From Bradyrhizobium sediminis (lineage in GTDB: Bacteria; Pseudomonadota; Alphaproteobacteria; Rhizobiales; Xanthobacteraceae), in assembly GCF_018736105.1 (NCBI RefSeq), contig NZ_CP076135.1, positions 2,726,001 to 2,790,000 on the forward strand: DNA of 64,000 nt, read 5' to 3'. Within the stretch, counting starts at the first letter, position 1. The number at the start of each line of letters is the position of its first letter. A program made the position numbers and the translations under genes. The notes below the pieces were generated by a model. That model was not told where the DNA came from and did not search any database. It was given only the letters and a program-made list of their open reading frames with translations. Shown here piece after piece: positions 15,960 to 25,232 of the stretch.

Positions 15960-17888
15960 CTAGGCTGACAGATCGGTCATGACGTGCCGGCGCAGCAGAT
16001 GCCCGAATCCTGCGAGCCGGTCGGTGGCGCGCTCGATGGCGCGGGCAAGCTCGAGAACCGAGAGCGACGTCGCGACGTCGTAGCCGCCGGCGAAGACTTG
16101 CGTGGTGACATCGCGTTCCCGTGAATCTGCGGCGTGCTCGGCATCGATCAAACGGACGACTGCGGCCAGCGCGTCTTCGGAGTCGGCGCGGCGGCCCTCC
16201 GGGACTTCGATCGCGGCCGCAAGCCCCGAAGCGGCGGCCTCCGTCGCTGTCGTGGCGACGGCGCACAACGCGGCAAGTGCCCGTAGTAACGGCGGATCGA
16301 TCCCGGCCGGCGCCAGCGAGGCGATGAATGCCGCCTGTTCCAGCTCATCGACGGTTTCCTCGACGCGGTCCACCAATTGTTCAATGATGGGGCCGGCATT
16401 GAGACGGGTCGCTTCCTTGCGGGCCTCGATTGCGATGCGATCGGCCTTGCGCTCGATGAGGCCGGCACGGGCCGCGAGCCGCGTACCGTCGGCCGGGCGG
16501 CCCGCCTGCAGCGCGGCAAGGTGGTGAGCGACGGCGGCGGCCACATCGTGCGCCAACCCCACTTGGCGGAGGACGGTGGTGAGCAGGGTGCTGTCGACGC
16601 GTTCCAGATGTCTGACCAGATCCGCTTCAATCTGGTCGCGCACCAGCCGGACCGATTGCCCCGCGCCAAGCGCCTCGCTCGAGACACGCATCGCGGTCTT
16701 GAGGAAATCGACCGCGGCGTTGCGTCCGAGCGCCTGGTCCAGGCGCTCACCGAAGCCGATTCGCGCCGGTGCTGCATTACGCACCGCGGCGCCGAGCAAT
16801 TCATTGCCGCCGAGCTCGAGGAAGGCGCGGTGACCGAATCGTTGCTGGGCGGCCCATTCGAGAATACGGGCCGCATCGTCCTTCGCCACCCAGTTGCGCA
16901 GGAGCTTGCGCGCCTTGTTCCAGTCGATCAGGAACACCAGCGCCGCGCCAAGGGCGGTCAGGAAGGCGTTGCGATCCGCGGCGCTGTCGGCCCGATACTG
17001 CCCGGTGACGAGATAGAAGGCGTCGTCGTCGCCGAGACCGGCCGCGCTATGGCGATCGAGGCCACTCCATTTCGCCTGGAATTTATCGAACAGGGCGATG
17101 AAGAACTTCGCACGCGCCCGATGCACGTCCGTATAGGTGACCGTTACTGAGTTCCTCTTGACCGCGATGACCACCACATGGGCATCGGTGGTCCCGATAT
17201 CGTTTTGAATCAGCAATCGGCCGCCCGACCGCGTCGCCATGGTATCGAGGCCAGGATGGTCGAACTTCAGGGCACGGGTCTCGTTGAGCCCCTGCATGAA
17301 ACTTTCCACCGGCGCGCGGTCCTCGGGGTGCAGGCCAAAAACATGGGCGCCCGCCAGGATTTCCTCGGAGCAACCGGCGGCCAGCCGGTTGAGCGACTTG
17401 TGCAGGTCCATCACCAGCCGATGCAGGCTGTCGGCGCCGTCCTGCGCCACACCGGTCAATTTGGCGATACGCGCGAATTCGATTTCATTCGACGCCTCGA
17501 GCGTGCCGGCGGCGCGGATTGCCGCGAGCCGCGCACCCATGGTTTCGCCCTCGGACGGCTTGCCGGCGCTCACGGCCCGGATCATAGCCGTCACGTCGTC
17601 GTGGATTTCCTTCATCAGCCTGGCGAGATTGGGTGCAGCCATTCGGCCGTCGCCGGCAAAATGCGCGCCGCCGATCAGTGTCGTAAGCGCCGCAGGCGCG
17701 ATGCCGGCGGCGAGACATTCGACATGCAAATCGGTGGCCGGGCGGTCGGGCTGCTGCGCGTGGCGTGATGCCGCCTGAAGCGCGCTCATGCGAACCTTGA
17801 CGCGATCGTTGGCGGCCAATCCCTCCGCAACGAGCGAGGGCAGCAGAATGTCGGCTTGTCCGAGCTGCTCGATGATTTGAGATTTCAT
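15960..17888 (-). CDS. Large protein with C-terminal PhoU/DUF47-like helical region
   Basis: 642 residues, mostly helical. The N-terminal ~420 residues match nothing I recognise, although residues ~240-330 look like an alpha/beta domain (GGRLLIQNDIGTTDAHVVVI). Residues ~490-560 (LIERKADRIAIEARKEATRL, then EQLVDRVEETVDELEQAA) follow the PhoU/DUF47 pattern 'E..AD.i...' plus 'D.v.d.ie.aa'. It precedes the PPDK-like gene by 13 bp, so the two are probably one operon and one functional unit. A role in phosphate or polyphosphate signalling is inference. No signal peptide or membrane segment. Confidence 0.65.
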   Translation of the reverse strand: MKSQIIEQLGQADILLPSLVAEGLAANDRVKVRMSALQAASRHAQQPDRPATDLHVECLAAGIAPAALTTLIGGAHFAGDGRMAAPNLARLMKEIHDDVTAMIRAVSAGKPSEGETMGARLAAIRAAGTLEASNEIEFARIAKLTGVAQDGADSLHRLVMDLHKSLNRLAAGCSEEILAGAHVFGLHPEDRAPVESFMQGLNETRALKFDHPGLDTMATRSGGRLLIQNDIGTTDAHVVVIAVKRNSVTVTYTDVHRARAKFFIALFDKFQAKWSGLDRHSAAGLGDDDAFYLVTGQYRADSAADRNAFLTALGAALVFLIDWNKARKLLRNWVAKDDAARILEWAAQQRFGHRAFLELGGNELLGAAVRNAAPARIGFGERLDQALGRNAAVDFLKTAMRVSSEALGAGQSVRLVRDQIEADLVRHLERVDSTLLTTVLRQVGLAHDVAAAVAHHLAALQAGRPADGTRLAARAGLIERKADRIAIEARKEATRLNAGPIIEQLVDRVEETVDELEQAAFIASLAPAGIDPPLLRALAALCAVATTATEAAASGLAAAIEVPEGRRADSEDALAAVVRLIDAEHAADSRERDVTTQVFAGGYDVATSLSVLELARAIERATDRLAGFGHLLRRHVMTDLSA

Positions 17889-18030
17889 GGCTTGTCAATC
17901 CAAAGGAGGGATATGGATATGCCCGGCATTGGCGACAGTTTCATTGCGCCAGATCATTCACGGAAACGTCATATACGAAGGTGCCGCGCTCTTCGCGCCG
18001 GCGCTTGGCATCGGCAGGAGGGGCGGCCGG

Positions 18031-18738
18031 TCAGGTGTGGCTTGGGCGCAGTTGCCAATGGCCGACGACCCGAAATCGGGAGGCGGCGTTCTCCTGACGA
18101 AAAACGGCGATCCGGTCGATTGGCAGCGTCGTCAGTCGGCACGCGGAAAAGCGGTCCGCCAGCATCGCCAGGACCGGATCTCGCCGCGCGGCATCAAGTC
18201 GGCCCGTGAGCGTCATGTGGAAGCGGAAGTCCTCCATCGCATAGGGATATCCCCAGCGATCGAGATGTTCGCGCTGCCGCGCTGTCAATTCGGAAGGATT
18301 GCGCCGGGCGCGATCCGATTCGGTGAGCGGCGCTCGGAATGAATCGAATTCACTGACGCAATCGGCGGCGAGGCGGATCAGCTCCGGTGACGGATCCGCC
18401 GGGATCACCGCGATAAAGCCGCTGATCGAACCGACGACCGGACTGATGACCGGAATTGCCCGGGGCGTTGCGGCGAACGCCGCACAGGCCGCCACAAGCT
18501 CGGCCTCGTTCCTGCCGGGCGCCAGCGCCAGCGGCGCTTTCAGCGTGGCGTGAAAGCCGTATTTTCGCGGATCGCCGGTCAGCTCGCGCCAATCCGGTAC
18601 TTCCTGCAGCATGCCGTCCGGAAAGGGCAGGTCTTCGCCGCCGTAGGCATCATAGCCGAGCAGTCGTGTGCCGAAGCGTTCGAGGCCGCTGCCGGGCGCC
18701 GGGGCATAGTAGATCGCGTAGCGCGGAAAGTCGGCCAT
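18031..18738 (-). CDS. DUF1045 phosphonate-cluster protein (2H phosphoesterase-like)
   Basis: 235 residues starting MADFPRYAIYYAPAPGSGLE. The two HxT-type motifs of the 2H fold are visible: YGFHATLKAPLAL near residue 61 and FRFHMTLTG near 180. This DUF1045 family (TIGR03223) accompanies C-P lyase operons; a cyclic-phosphate or ribosyl-phosphonate substrate has been suggested but is not proven here. The ATG at 18738 is chosen; a GTG at 18762, overlapping the phnM stop, would add eight residues. Last gene of the minus-strand operon transferase-phnM2-DUF1045. Confidence 0.85.
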   Translation of the reverse strand: MADFPRYAIYYAPAPGSGLERFGTRLLGYDAYGGEDLPFPDGMLQEVPDWRELTGDPRKYGFHATLKAPLALAPGRNEAELVAACAAFAATPRAIPVISPVVGSISGFIAVIPADPSPELIRLAADCVSEFDSFRAPLTESDRARRNPSELTARQREHLDRWGYPYAMEDFRFHMTLTGRLDAARRDPVLAMLADRFSACRLTTLPIDRIAVFRQENAASRFRVVGHWQLRPSHT

Positions 18739-18758
18739 ATCAGCAGAATAGAGCCGGC

Positions 18759-19952
18759 TCACGCGGCTGCAACCGCCTTGCGCGGAAAGGTCGTGAATCG
18801 GGTCAAGCGGTCGGCCTCGGTGAGCTGAACCACCCGGCCCGCAGCGAGGACGCCGACGATGCGCGGCCGCAGCGGCACCTCATCGTCGACGAGGATGATG
18901 TCGGCGCGCCGGCCTTCTTCCAGTACCCCGCGATCGGCGAGGCCCGCGGCTCTGGCCGGACCCGCCGATATCAGGTGCCAGGCGTCGGCAAGCGGCAATA
19001 CGCCGTCGGCGGCGAGGCGGAACGCGGCCAATAGCTGCGCCGGATAGTAGTAGTCGGAGGCGAGCACCGAGCATAAGCCCTTGGCGACCATGTCGGCGGC
19101 TTTGGTCCAGCCGGTATGGCTGCCGCCACGCACGACATTGGGCGCGCCGAACACGATGAAGTCGCCGGCTTCAGCCGCCTCGCGCGCGGTTTCCTCGTTG
19201 ACCGGAAATTCGGCGATGTTGACGCCCTGGGCCCTAAATGCCCTGCGCATTGCCGGGCTCTCGTCGTCATGCGACAGCATTCGGACGCCGGCTTCTCGCG
19301 CTGCTTGCGCCAGCCGCGCGATCGATGCCGGGACGTCGTGACCGCGGGAAACGACGCGCCCAACCAGGGCATCGAACGCCTCGCTGGAGAGGCCGCTGCG
19401 TTCGACCATGCGGCTTCGCTTCTGCGGTTTGGCAAGGTTGGCGACCGTGGAATTCATGTGGTCGTTGAACGCAAACAGATCGATCCTGCCGCCGGATAGC
19501 CATTCGGCGATCTCGGCTTCGGCATCGAGATTATAGGTCTCGTGGCGCAGGTGGAAGCGGGTGTCCGCCGCGAGTTGCGGCCTCAGCGCCTCAATGGCTT
19601 CGAGCAGCTGCCGAGCGTTGTCGGCGCTGCGCAGGCCCGGCTCCCAGGACCAGGTCGTGGCATGAAAAACCGTCGTGATGCCGTTGGCGATCGCCTGCCG
19701 GTCGCTGTCGGCCAGCGCCACGTCAACGGGAAAGTCGACGCCGGGCCGCGGCATCATCTGGCGCTCGAACGCATCGCCGTGCAGGTCGATAATGCCCGGC
19801 AGCACCTTAAGGCCGCTGGCATCGATGCCGGAGGTGCCTCGTTGCGGTGCCGAATCCAGAGCGGCGATGTCGCGCCCGGAGATTCGCAACGTGGTCTCGA
19901 CAAACTCTCCACCGAGCAGCGCCTGGCCGCCTTCGATCGATATGCTGGTCAT
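18759..19952 (-). CDS. phnM: PhnM paralogue 2 (alkylphosphonate pyrophosphatase family)
   Basis: 397 residues of the amidohydrolase superfamily, PhnM branch. Motifs: [15 protein letters not shown] with PRP near residue 70 (metal-binding HxD), [28 protein letters not shown], and [13 protein letters not shown]. PhnM removes pyrophosphate from ribosyl-phosphonate triphosphate in the C-P lyase pathway. A second, more canonical PhnM lies at 29856-31013, so this copy may have a specialised substrate. Its ATG overlaps the hexapeptide transferase stop by 4 bp. Confidence 0.85.
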   Translation of the reverse strand: MTSISIEGGQALLGGEFVETTLRISGRDIAALDSAPQRGTSGIDASGLKVLPGIIDLHGDAFERQMMPRPGVDFPVDVALADSDRQAIANGITTVFHATTWSWEPGLRSADNARQLLEAIEALRPQLAADTRFHLRHETYNLDAEAEIAEWLSGGRIDLFAFNDHMNSTVANLAKPQKRSRMVERSGLSSEAFDALVGRVVSRGHDVPASIARLAQAAREAGVRMLSHDDESPAMRRAFRAQGVNIAEFPVNEETAREAAEAGDFIVFGAPNVVRGGSHTGWTKAADMVAKGLCSVLASDYYYPAQLLAAFRLAADGVLPLADAWHLISAGPARAAGLADRGVLEEGRRADIILVDDEVPLRPRIVGVLAAGRVVQLTEADRLTRFTTFPRKAVAAA

Positions 19953-20617
19953 GACGCGGCGCTTCGCTGCCTCGGGTGCGAACGCCCGGAGGTCGCCGCA
20001 GCCTCATACCTCCCAAGAAAATCCTCGACGGCCAGTTTGCGGAAGTCGGGCAGGGCGCGGCGCAGGGTTTCATGGTCCCAGTCCCACCAGGCGAGCTCCG
20101 CCAGCCGGTTGGTGACATCTTCCGGAAACCGCCGCTTGATGATCCGCGCCGGATTTCCGGCAACGATAGTGTAGGCCGGCACGTCCTTGGTCACGATAGC
20201 GCCGGCGGCGACCACGGCACCGGTGCCGACGCTGCGGCCCGGCAGCACGACGGCGCCGTGTCCGATCCAGACGTCATGGCCGATATGGACATGATGCCCG
20301 CGCCGCCATTCGAAGAAGTCCGCATCGTCGCTTTCCCCCGGGAAATAGGCGCTGGCGCGATAGGTAAAGTGGGCCTGCGAAGCCCGCTGCATGGGGTGAT
20401 TGCCCGGGTTGACTCGCGTCATTGCCGCGATCGAGCAGAATTTTCCGATCGTCGTGTAGGTGATCTGGGCGTCGTTCACGACGTAGGAATAGTCGTCCAT
20501 CGACACTTCATGCAGGATCGTCCGGGCGCCAACCTCGCAGTAGGCGCCGAGCTTCGTGTCATGCAGTTTCGCCGTGGGATCAATCGTTGGTTCAACCGAG
20601 AGCATTTTGCCGGTCAT
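19949..20617 (-). CDS. Phosphonate-cluster hexapeptide acetyltransferase
   Basis: 222 residues of the left-handed beta-helix family: hexapeptide repeats run from about residue 12 to 160 ([67 protein letters not shown]). It fits the phn-associated transferase family TIGR03308. It probably acylates a phosphonate or a breakdown product; substrate unproven. The ATG at 20617 was chosen, with an alternative at 20605. First gene of the minus operon, 60 bp below a triple PhoB repeat. Confidence 0.85.
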   Translation of the reverse strand: MTGKMLSVEPTIDPTAKLHDTKLGAYCEVGARTILHEVSMDDYSYVVNDAQITYTTIGKFCSIAAMTRVNPGNHPMQRASQAHFTYRASAYFPGESDDADFFEWRRGHHVHIGHDVWIGHGAVVLPGRSVGTGAVVAAGAIVTKDVPAYTIVAGNPARIIKRRFPEDVTNRLAELAWWDWDHETLRRALPDFRKLAVEDFLGRYEAAATSGRSHPRQRSAAS

Positions 20618-20676
20618 GCGGATTCCCGAAGGCGAAGCGGATTGCTGGAGAAGTCCGCATGTCATCGGTGGGCTTG

Positions 20677-20705
20677 ATGACGGTGTCATGACGAATGAAT
20701 GACGG
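20677..20705 (-). promoter_or_regulatory. Triple PhoB half-site before the transferase-phnM2-DUF1045 operon
   Basis: Read on the minus strand: CCGTCAT, then TCAT, TCGTCAT, then GACA, CCGTCAT. These are three 7-bp repeats in 11-bp phase, the layout of tandem PhoB dimers. It starts 60 bp from the transferase ATG. Confidence 0.7.
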
Positions 20706-20743
20706 TCGGCCTGGCTGTGGATGGCGACCTCCCAGCATCGCGA

Positions 20744-20761
20744 CTGTCACACAACTGTTGA
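20744..20761 (+). promoter_or_regulatory. PhoB box before phnCDE
   Basis: CTGTCAC-ACAA-CTGTTGA, two direct repeats with 11-bp period, ending 45 bp before the phnC ATG. With the triple site on the other strand it makes a divergent Pho-controlled promoter region. Confidence 0.72.
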
Positions 20762-20806
20762 ATCCAGACGCTAGCGGTGGTGCCAGTTGGGGCAATGGAG
20801 CATTGC

Positions 20807-21622
20807 ATGCTGGTGGTGGAAGGCCTGACCTGCCGTTTCGGTACGAAGGCGGCGGTCGACAATGCGTCGTTCTCGATTGCGCCCGGCGGCTTCGTCGGTG
20901 TGATCGGCCGTTCCGGCGCCGGCAAGTCGACGCTGCTGCGGATGATCAATCGCCTCGCCGAGCCGTCCGAAGGACGCATCCTGTTCGAAGGCGTCGATGT
21001 CACCGCGCTGCGCGGCAGGGATCTGCGGCAGTGGCGCGCCCGGTCGGCGATGATTTTTCAACAGTTCAATCTGGTCGGCCGTCTCGACGTGCTGACCAAC
21101 GTGCTGATGGGCAGGCTCGCAACGGTGCCGGCATGGCGTTCGCTGGCGCAGCTGTGGCCCGATCACGACAAGGCAATCGCGATGTCGGCGCTCGAGCAAT
21201 TCGATATGGCTTCGATTGCGGCGCAGCGCGCCGATCAGCTTTCGGGCGGCCAGCAGCAGCGCGTGGCGATTGCGCGCGCACTGGTTCAGCAGCCCGCGAT
21301 GATACTTGCCGACGAGCCGATCGCCTCGCTCGATCCCCGCAACACCCGGATCGTGATGGATGCGCTGCTGCGCATCAACAAGCACTTCGGTATCACGGTG
21401 GTATGCAATCTGCATTCGCTCGATCTGGCGCGCAGCTACTGCGACCGCCTGATCGGAATGGCGTCGGGGCGGATCGTATTCGACGGCGCGCCTGCGGCGC
21501 TGACCGACCGCATCGCGCGCGAGCTTTACGATCTCGAGGCGGATGAGGTGATGGGCGTGGCGCCGGAGCTTGTGCCGGCCGGTTCGGCGCTTCCTGCTCT
21601 CGGCACGGTTGCTGCGGCCTGA
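20807..21622 (+). CDS. phnC: Phosphonate ABC transporter ATPase PhnC
   Basis: 271 residues. Walker [18 protein letters not shown], the PhnC-type Q-loop [17 protein letters not shown] with MGRL, signature [15 protein letters not shown], Walker [13 protein letters not shown], and CNLHSLDLA. It drives uptake of phosphonates through PhnE1/E2 with the PhnD binding protein. The ATG at 20807 is preferred because GGAG lies six bases upstream; an ATG at 20795 is in frame. It heads phnC-phnD-phnE1-phnE2. Confidence 0.93.
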   Translation: MLVVEGLTCRFGTKAAVDNASFSIAPGGFVGVIGRSGAGKSTLLRMINRLAEPSEGRILFEGVDVTALRGRDLRQWRARSAMIFQQFNLVGRLDVLTNVLMGRLATVPAWRSLAQLWPDHDKAIAMSALEQFDMASIAAQRADQLSGGQQQRVAIARALVQQPAMILADEPIASLDPRNTRIVMDALLRINKHFGITVVCNLHSLDLARSYCDRLIGMASGRIVFDGAPAALTDRIARELYDLEADEVMGVAPELVPAGSALPALGTVAAA

Positions 21623-21696
21623 GTGCTGCGTCTGTAAATCAAAAGGTGTGCGGGAATGAAATCCGCAAGCTTCATCACTGCAAAACAGGAGACGTC

Positions 21697-22605
21697 ATGA
21701 TCAACCGTCGTATGATTCTCGCCGCTGCGGCGGGACTGGCATTCTCGGCTTCCGCCGCATCGGCGCAGGACTGGAAGGCCAAATATCCTGAACTGGTCTT
21801 CGCAAAAGTTCCAGATGAGAATGCCTCGGGCACGACCAACCGGTGGACGCCTTTGGCGGAGTATCTGTCCCGCGAGCTCGGCACCAAAGTCACGCTGCGG
21901 ATCGCCAACGACTATGCCGCCGTCATCGAAGGGCAGCGGGCCGGCAATATCCACATTGCGATGTACGGTCCGGCGTCCTACGCCCGAGCCTACATTATCG
22001 GTGCGAAGGTCGAGCCGTTCGCGATCGAAGTAAATGGCGACGGGACCAAGGGCTACTACTCGGTTCTCTATGTCAAAAGCGATTCGAACTACAAGGACAT
22101 CAAGGACCTCAAAGGCAAGAATCTCTGCCTGGTCGATCCGAATTCGACGTCTGGCAACAACGTGCCGCGTTTCGCCATGGACAAGATGGGCATCGACCCG
22201 GAAAAGTTCTTTTCCAAGGTCGTCTATTCGGGGAGCCATGAAAACGCGGTGATCGGACTTGCCCAGGGGACCTGCGACGCGGCGTTCAACTGGTGGAACG
22301 ACGAAAAGGAATCGAACCTGCTGCGAATGGAACGCAAGGGCATGGCGAAGGCCGCCGATTTCAAGATCATCCTGAAGTCCGAACAGATTGTGAATTCGCC
22401 GATGGCATATCTCGGCAGCCTGCCTGCCGACCTCAAGGCGGCGATCAAAAAGGCCGTGCTCGAAGTTGCGGTGAAGGACAAGGCTGCTTTCGACAAGATC
22501 TACGAAGGGAAGCAGCTGCCCTTCGTCGAGGTGGATCACAAGGCCTATGAGCCTGTGGTCGATCTGATCAAGTTTGTCGACAGCATACGCAAACATAAGT
22601 CCTGA
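21697..22605 (+). CDS. phnD: Phosphonate-binding periplasmic protein PhnD
   Basis: 302 residues. The signal peptide MINRRMILAAAAGLAFSASA is cleaved near AQD. The mature protein has the PhnD signature region GQRAGNIHIAMYGPASYARA (ligand-binding residues) and KNLCLVDPNSTSGNNVPRFA. It captures phosphonates in the periplasm for PhnCE. The ATG at 21697 has a good Shine-Dalgarno (AGGAGA). It is followed by a strong intercistronic hairpin before phnE1. Confidence 0.94.
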   Translation: MINRRMILAAAAGLAFSASAASAQDWKAKYPELVFAKVPDENASGTTNRWTPLAEYLSRELGTKVTLRIANDYAAVIEGQRAGNIHIAMYGPASYARAYIIGAKVEPFAIEVNGDGTKGYYSVLYVKSDSNYKDIKDLKGKNLCLVDPNSTSGNNVPRFAMDKMGIDPEKFFSKVVYSGSHENAVIGLAQGTCDAAFNWWNDEKESNLLRMERKGMAKAADFKIILKSEQIVNSPMAYLGSLPADLKAAIKKAVLEVAVKDKAAFDKIYEGKQLPFVEVDHKAYEPVVDLIKFVDSIRKHKS

Positions 22606-22628
22606 CCGGAACTGCGGGGGCAGATGAT

Positions 22629-22654
22629 ATGGGCAGATCGCGGGATCTGCCCAT
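22629..22654 (+). promoter_or_regulatory. Perfect intercistronic hairpin between phnD and phnE1
   Basis: ATGGGCAGATC (22629-22639) and GATCTGCCCAT (22644-22654) form an 11-bp perfect stem with loop GCGG. No T run follows and phnE1 starts 20 bp later, so it probably protects the phnD mRNA or lowers expression of the permease genes, as in maltose-type operons. Confidence 0.75.
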
Positions 22655-22673
22655 TATCTCTCCAGGAAATCCT

Positions 22674-23561
22674 ATGCGAGCAGCGGTCCCCGAATTCCCG
22701 GAAGCCAGGCTACAAGAGCTTGCCGATCGCTACGCGGCTGCGGTTGCCGCCAAGCGACGGCGCATATGGCTGGGCTCTGCGGTCCTGATCGCCGCGGCGC
22801 TTGCCGCCGGCTGGATGGGCGATGTCGACCTGTGGAAGTTCTCCGAGAATTTCTGGCGCTTCCCGGCCTATTTTGCCGGTACGGCTCCAAAGTTCTCGTT
22901 CTCGTCGGCGTGGGTGGATCTTTCGGAATGGCTTTGGGGGCTGCCTCGCTGGACGCGGCTTCTCGGAGATACGTTGCTGATTGCCTATATGGGAACCTTG
23001 GCAGGAGGACTACTCGGATTCGTTCTCTGCTTCCTCGCATCGGCCAATCTCGTCAAGTCGCGCGCGATCGTTTTTGTCACGCGGCGCGCCCTCGAAGTTT
23101 GCCGGACCGTGCCGGAGATTGTCTTTGCCCTGATCTTTGTGTTGGCATTCGGTCTGGGGCCTCTACCGGGCGTGCTTGCCATTGCGATCCACACCACAGG
23201 CGCGCTTGGCAAGCAGTTCGCAGAAGTTGTCGAAAATATCGATAACAAGCCGATCGAGGGCGTGGCGGCGAGTGGAGGAAGCTGGATTCAGATTGTCCGG
23301 TTTGGCGCGGTGCCTCAGGTTCTTTCAAATTTCGTAAGCTACGCCCTGCTGAGATTCGAGATCAACGTGCGCGGCGCGGCAGTGATGGGATTCGTCGGCG
23401 CCGGTGGGATCGGACAGGATTTGATCGAGGCCGTCCGCAAATTCTACTACACGGATGTCAGCGCTATCCTTCTGCTCATTGTCGTCACCGTCATGCTGAT
23501 CGATTTCCTCACGGAGCGCGTGCGCCACCGCCTCCTTGGGCTGGAGGGCTCCTGCACGTGA
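22674..23561 (+). CDS. phnE: Phosphonate ABC transporter permease PhnE1
   Basis: 295 residues with about six membrane helices (first near residues 38-55). Family motifs: LLGDTLLIAYMGTLAGGLLG, CRTVPEIVFALIFVLAFGLG, TTGALGKQFAEVVENID and the C-terminal VMGFVGAGGIGQDLIEAVR. The ATG at 22674 follows AGGA. It overlaps phnE2 by 4 bp (GTGA), so the two permeases are co-translated and probably form a heterodimeric channel. Confidence 0.93.
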   Translation: MRAAVPEFPEARLQELADRYAAAVAAKRRRIWLGSAVLIAAALAAGWMGDVDLWKFSENFWRFPAYFAGTAPKFSFSSAWVDLSEWLWGLPRWTRLLGDTLLIAYMGTLAGGLLGFVLCFLASANLVKSRAIVFVTRRALEVCRTVPEIVFALIFVLAFGLGPLPGVLAIAIHTTGALGKQFAEVVENIDNKPIEGVAASGGSWIQIVRFGAVPQVLSNFVSYALLRFEINVRGAAVMGFVGAGGIGQDLIEAVRKFYYTDVSAILLLIVVTVMLIDFLTERVRHRLLGLEGSCT

Positions 23562-24412
23562 ATTCGTTCAGTCTTGAAAGCCAGACCGCCATCGTTGAAC
23601 GCTATCCGGACGTTTTCCGCCCGGACTGGTGGCTCAGGGGAAAAATCACAATAGGCCTCGGCGCGGCCGTCGCGCTTTTTCTGTTCGGGATTTCCCAGCT
23701 CGACATTCCGTTTCACCGGCTTTCGGACGGAATGTTCAGGCTGGGTGGATTCCTTCGGCTTATGTTGCCACCTGATCCCGGGTCATTGGCGGAAGCGTTG
23801 AAATATTTGCGGGCGCTCGGGGAGACGGTGTCGATTGCATTTCTGGGCACGCTGGGCGGAGCACTGTTGGCGTTGCCGGTTTCCCTGCTGGCGGCGCGCA
23901 ATGTAGTTGCGAACCGGATCGTCCACGTCTTGACGCGCCGCAGCCTCGATACCATCCGAGGTGTCGATACCCTGATCTGGGCTCTCATCTGGGTCGGTGT
24001 CGTGGGATTGGGTCCATTTGCAGGTATCCTGGCGGTCATCTGCAGCGACTTTGGGAGTTTTGGAAAGCTGTTTTCGGAGGCCATCGAAGCTGCCGACAAG
24101 AACCCCTCTGAAGGGGTCCGATCGGCGGGCGGCAACCATCTCCATGGCGTCCGGTTTGGATTGTTGCCGCAGGTCTTTCCGATCTTGTTGAGTCAGGTGC
24201 TCTACTATTTTGAATCGAATACGCGGTCGGCGACGATTATCGGAATCGTCGGAGCCGGTGGAATCGGGCTTCAGCTTGCCGAACAGATCCGGGTGCTGGA
24301 ATGGCAAAAGGTATCGTTTCTGATTCTGCTGATCCTCATCGCGGTAACGGCGATTGACTGGATTTCCGGCAAACTCCGCTTCGCGATCATCGGGCAGCGG
24401 GCCATCGCGTAA
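23558..24412 (+). CDS. phnE: Phosphonate ABC transporter permease PhnE2
   Basis: 284 residues with a GTG start overlapping the phnE1 stop. Motifs parallel PhnE1: ALGETVSIAFLGTLGGALLA, DTIRGVDTLIWALIWVGVVG, SFGKLFSEAIEAADKNP and TIIGIVGAGGIGLQLAEQIR. It is the second half of the inner-membrane channel. It is convergent with phnF, 15 bp away. The last gene of the transporter operon. Confidence 0.93.
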   Translation: MNSFSLESQTAIVERYPDVFRPDWWLRGKITIGLGAAVALFLFGISQLDIPFHRLSDGMFRLGGFLRLMLPPDPGSLAEALKYLRALGETVSIAFLGTLGGALLALPVSLLAARNVVANRIVHVLTRRSLDTIRGVDTLIWALIWVGVVGLGPFAGILAVICSDFGSFGKLFSEAIEAADKNPSEGVRSAGGNHLHGVRFGLLPQVFPILLSQVLYYFESNTRSATIIGIVGAGGIGLQLAEQIRVLEWQKVSFLILLILIAVTAIDWISGKLRFAIIGQRAIA

Positions 24413-24427
24413 GGTCTCAAAGCCAGG

Positions 24428-25156
24428 CTAGCCGTTCTCGACCACGAACTCGATCCGCTCGGCGGCAAAGCGTGCGTGCGTCGTCAGGAGCGGCTTGGCG
24501 TCGGAATCGACGTCAACGCTGTCGACCACCAGGACGGGGCGTCCGAGCGCAAGATCGAGCCGGATAGCGTCGGTGGCGTCGACAATGGCGGCTGCCACGC
24601 GGGTCGAGGCGCGGCGATAGTCGCGGACACCATAATGCGCCAGCAGCTTCGTCGTCGAGCGCACGCGCTCATAGATCCGCCCGGCGTCGGGGAAGCGCTC
24701 CGCTGCAAGCCAGGTGGTGCCGACGCAGATCGGCGCACGGTCGGCGAGCCGCAGCGCCTCGATCCGGATCAGCGGCGCGCCGGTCTTCACGCCCAACTGG
24801 CGAGCCAGTTCTCGCGTCGCAGGCTCTTCGGATGCGCCGATCAACTGGCCGCGCGGCTCGCGGCCACCGGCGCCGACGATCTCGGAGAACCGGGTGCGCG
24901 AGCGCAGCGGATAGGCCATGCGTGGCGCTTCGACGTAGGTGCCGCTGCCGCGCTCGGCGCGCACCAGGCCGCGCTCGGCCAGGGCCGCCAGCGCCCGGCG
25001 CACGGTGTGGCGGTTGACGCGGTAGGTCTCGGCGATTGCGATCTCGCCCGGCAGCCGTTCGCCGGAGGCAAAGCTGCCATCGGCGATGCCGCGCTCGATG
25101 CCGTCGGCGACCTGCCGCCACAACGCCACCCCGGAGGCTGCATCCTGCATGGTCAT
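24428..25156 (-). CDS. phnF: GntR/UTRA-family regulator PhnF
   Basis: 242 residues. The N-terminal winged HTH (residues ~10-75) contains SGERLPGEIAIAETYRVNRH, TVRRALAALAERG and ERGSGTYV. The C-terminal UTRA effector domain follows. PhnF proteins repress phn genes and respond to a phosphonate-pathway ligand. It is divergent from phnG; the 118-bp gap holds both a PhoB box and a perfect 9-bp palindrome that suits a GntR/HutC-type dimer. First ATG chosen; a second ATG two codons later is possible. Confidence 0.92.
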   Translation of the reverse strand: MTMQDAASGVALWRQVADGIERGIADGSFASGERLPGEIAIAETYRVNRHTVRRALAALAERGLVRAERGSGTYVEAPRMAYPLRSRTRFSEIVGAGGREPRGQLIGASEEPATRELARQLGVKTGAPLIRIEALRLADRAPICVGTTWLAAERFPDAGRIYERVRSTTKLLAHYGVRDYRRASTRVAAAIVDATDAIRLDLALGRPVLVVDSVDVDSDAKPLLTTHARFAAERIEFVVENG

Positions 25157-25198
25157 GGCGTGGGAAGGTTGGGGAAAGGCATCGGAAAAATCATCCCG

Positions 25199-25216
25199 CC
25201 GTCACGAAACAGTCAT
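25199..25216 (+). promoter_or_regulatory. PhoB box before phnG
   Basis: CCGTCAC-GAAA-CAGTCAT, two 7-bp repeats with 11-bp period, ending 58 bp before the phnG ATG and 16 bp before the PhnF-type palindrome. Confidence 0.7.
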
Positions 25217-25232
25217 GGCGCTTGGTTATCAG

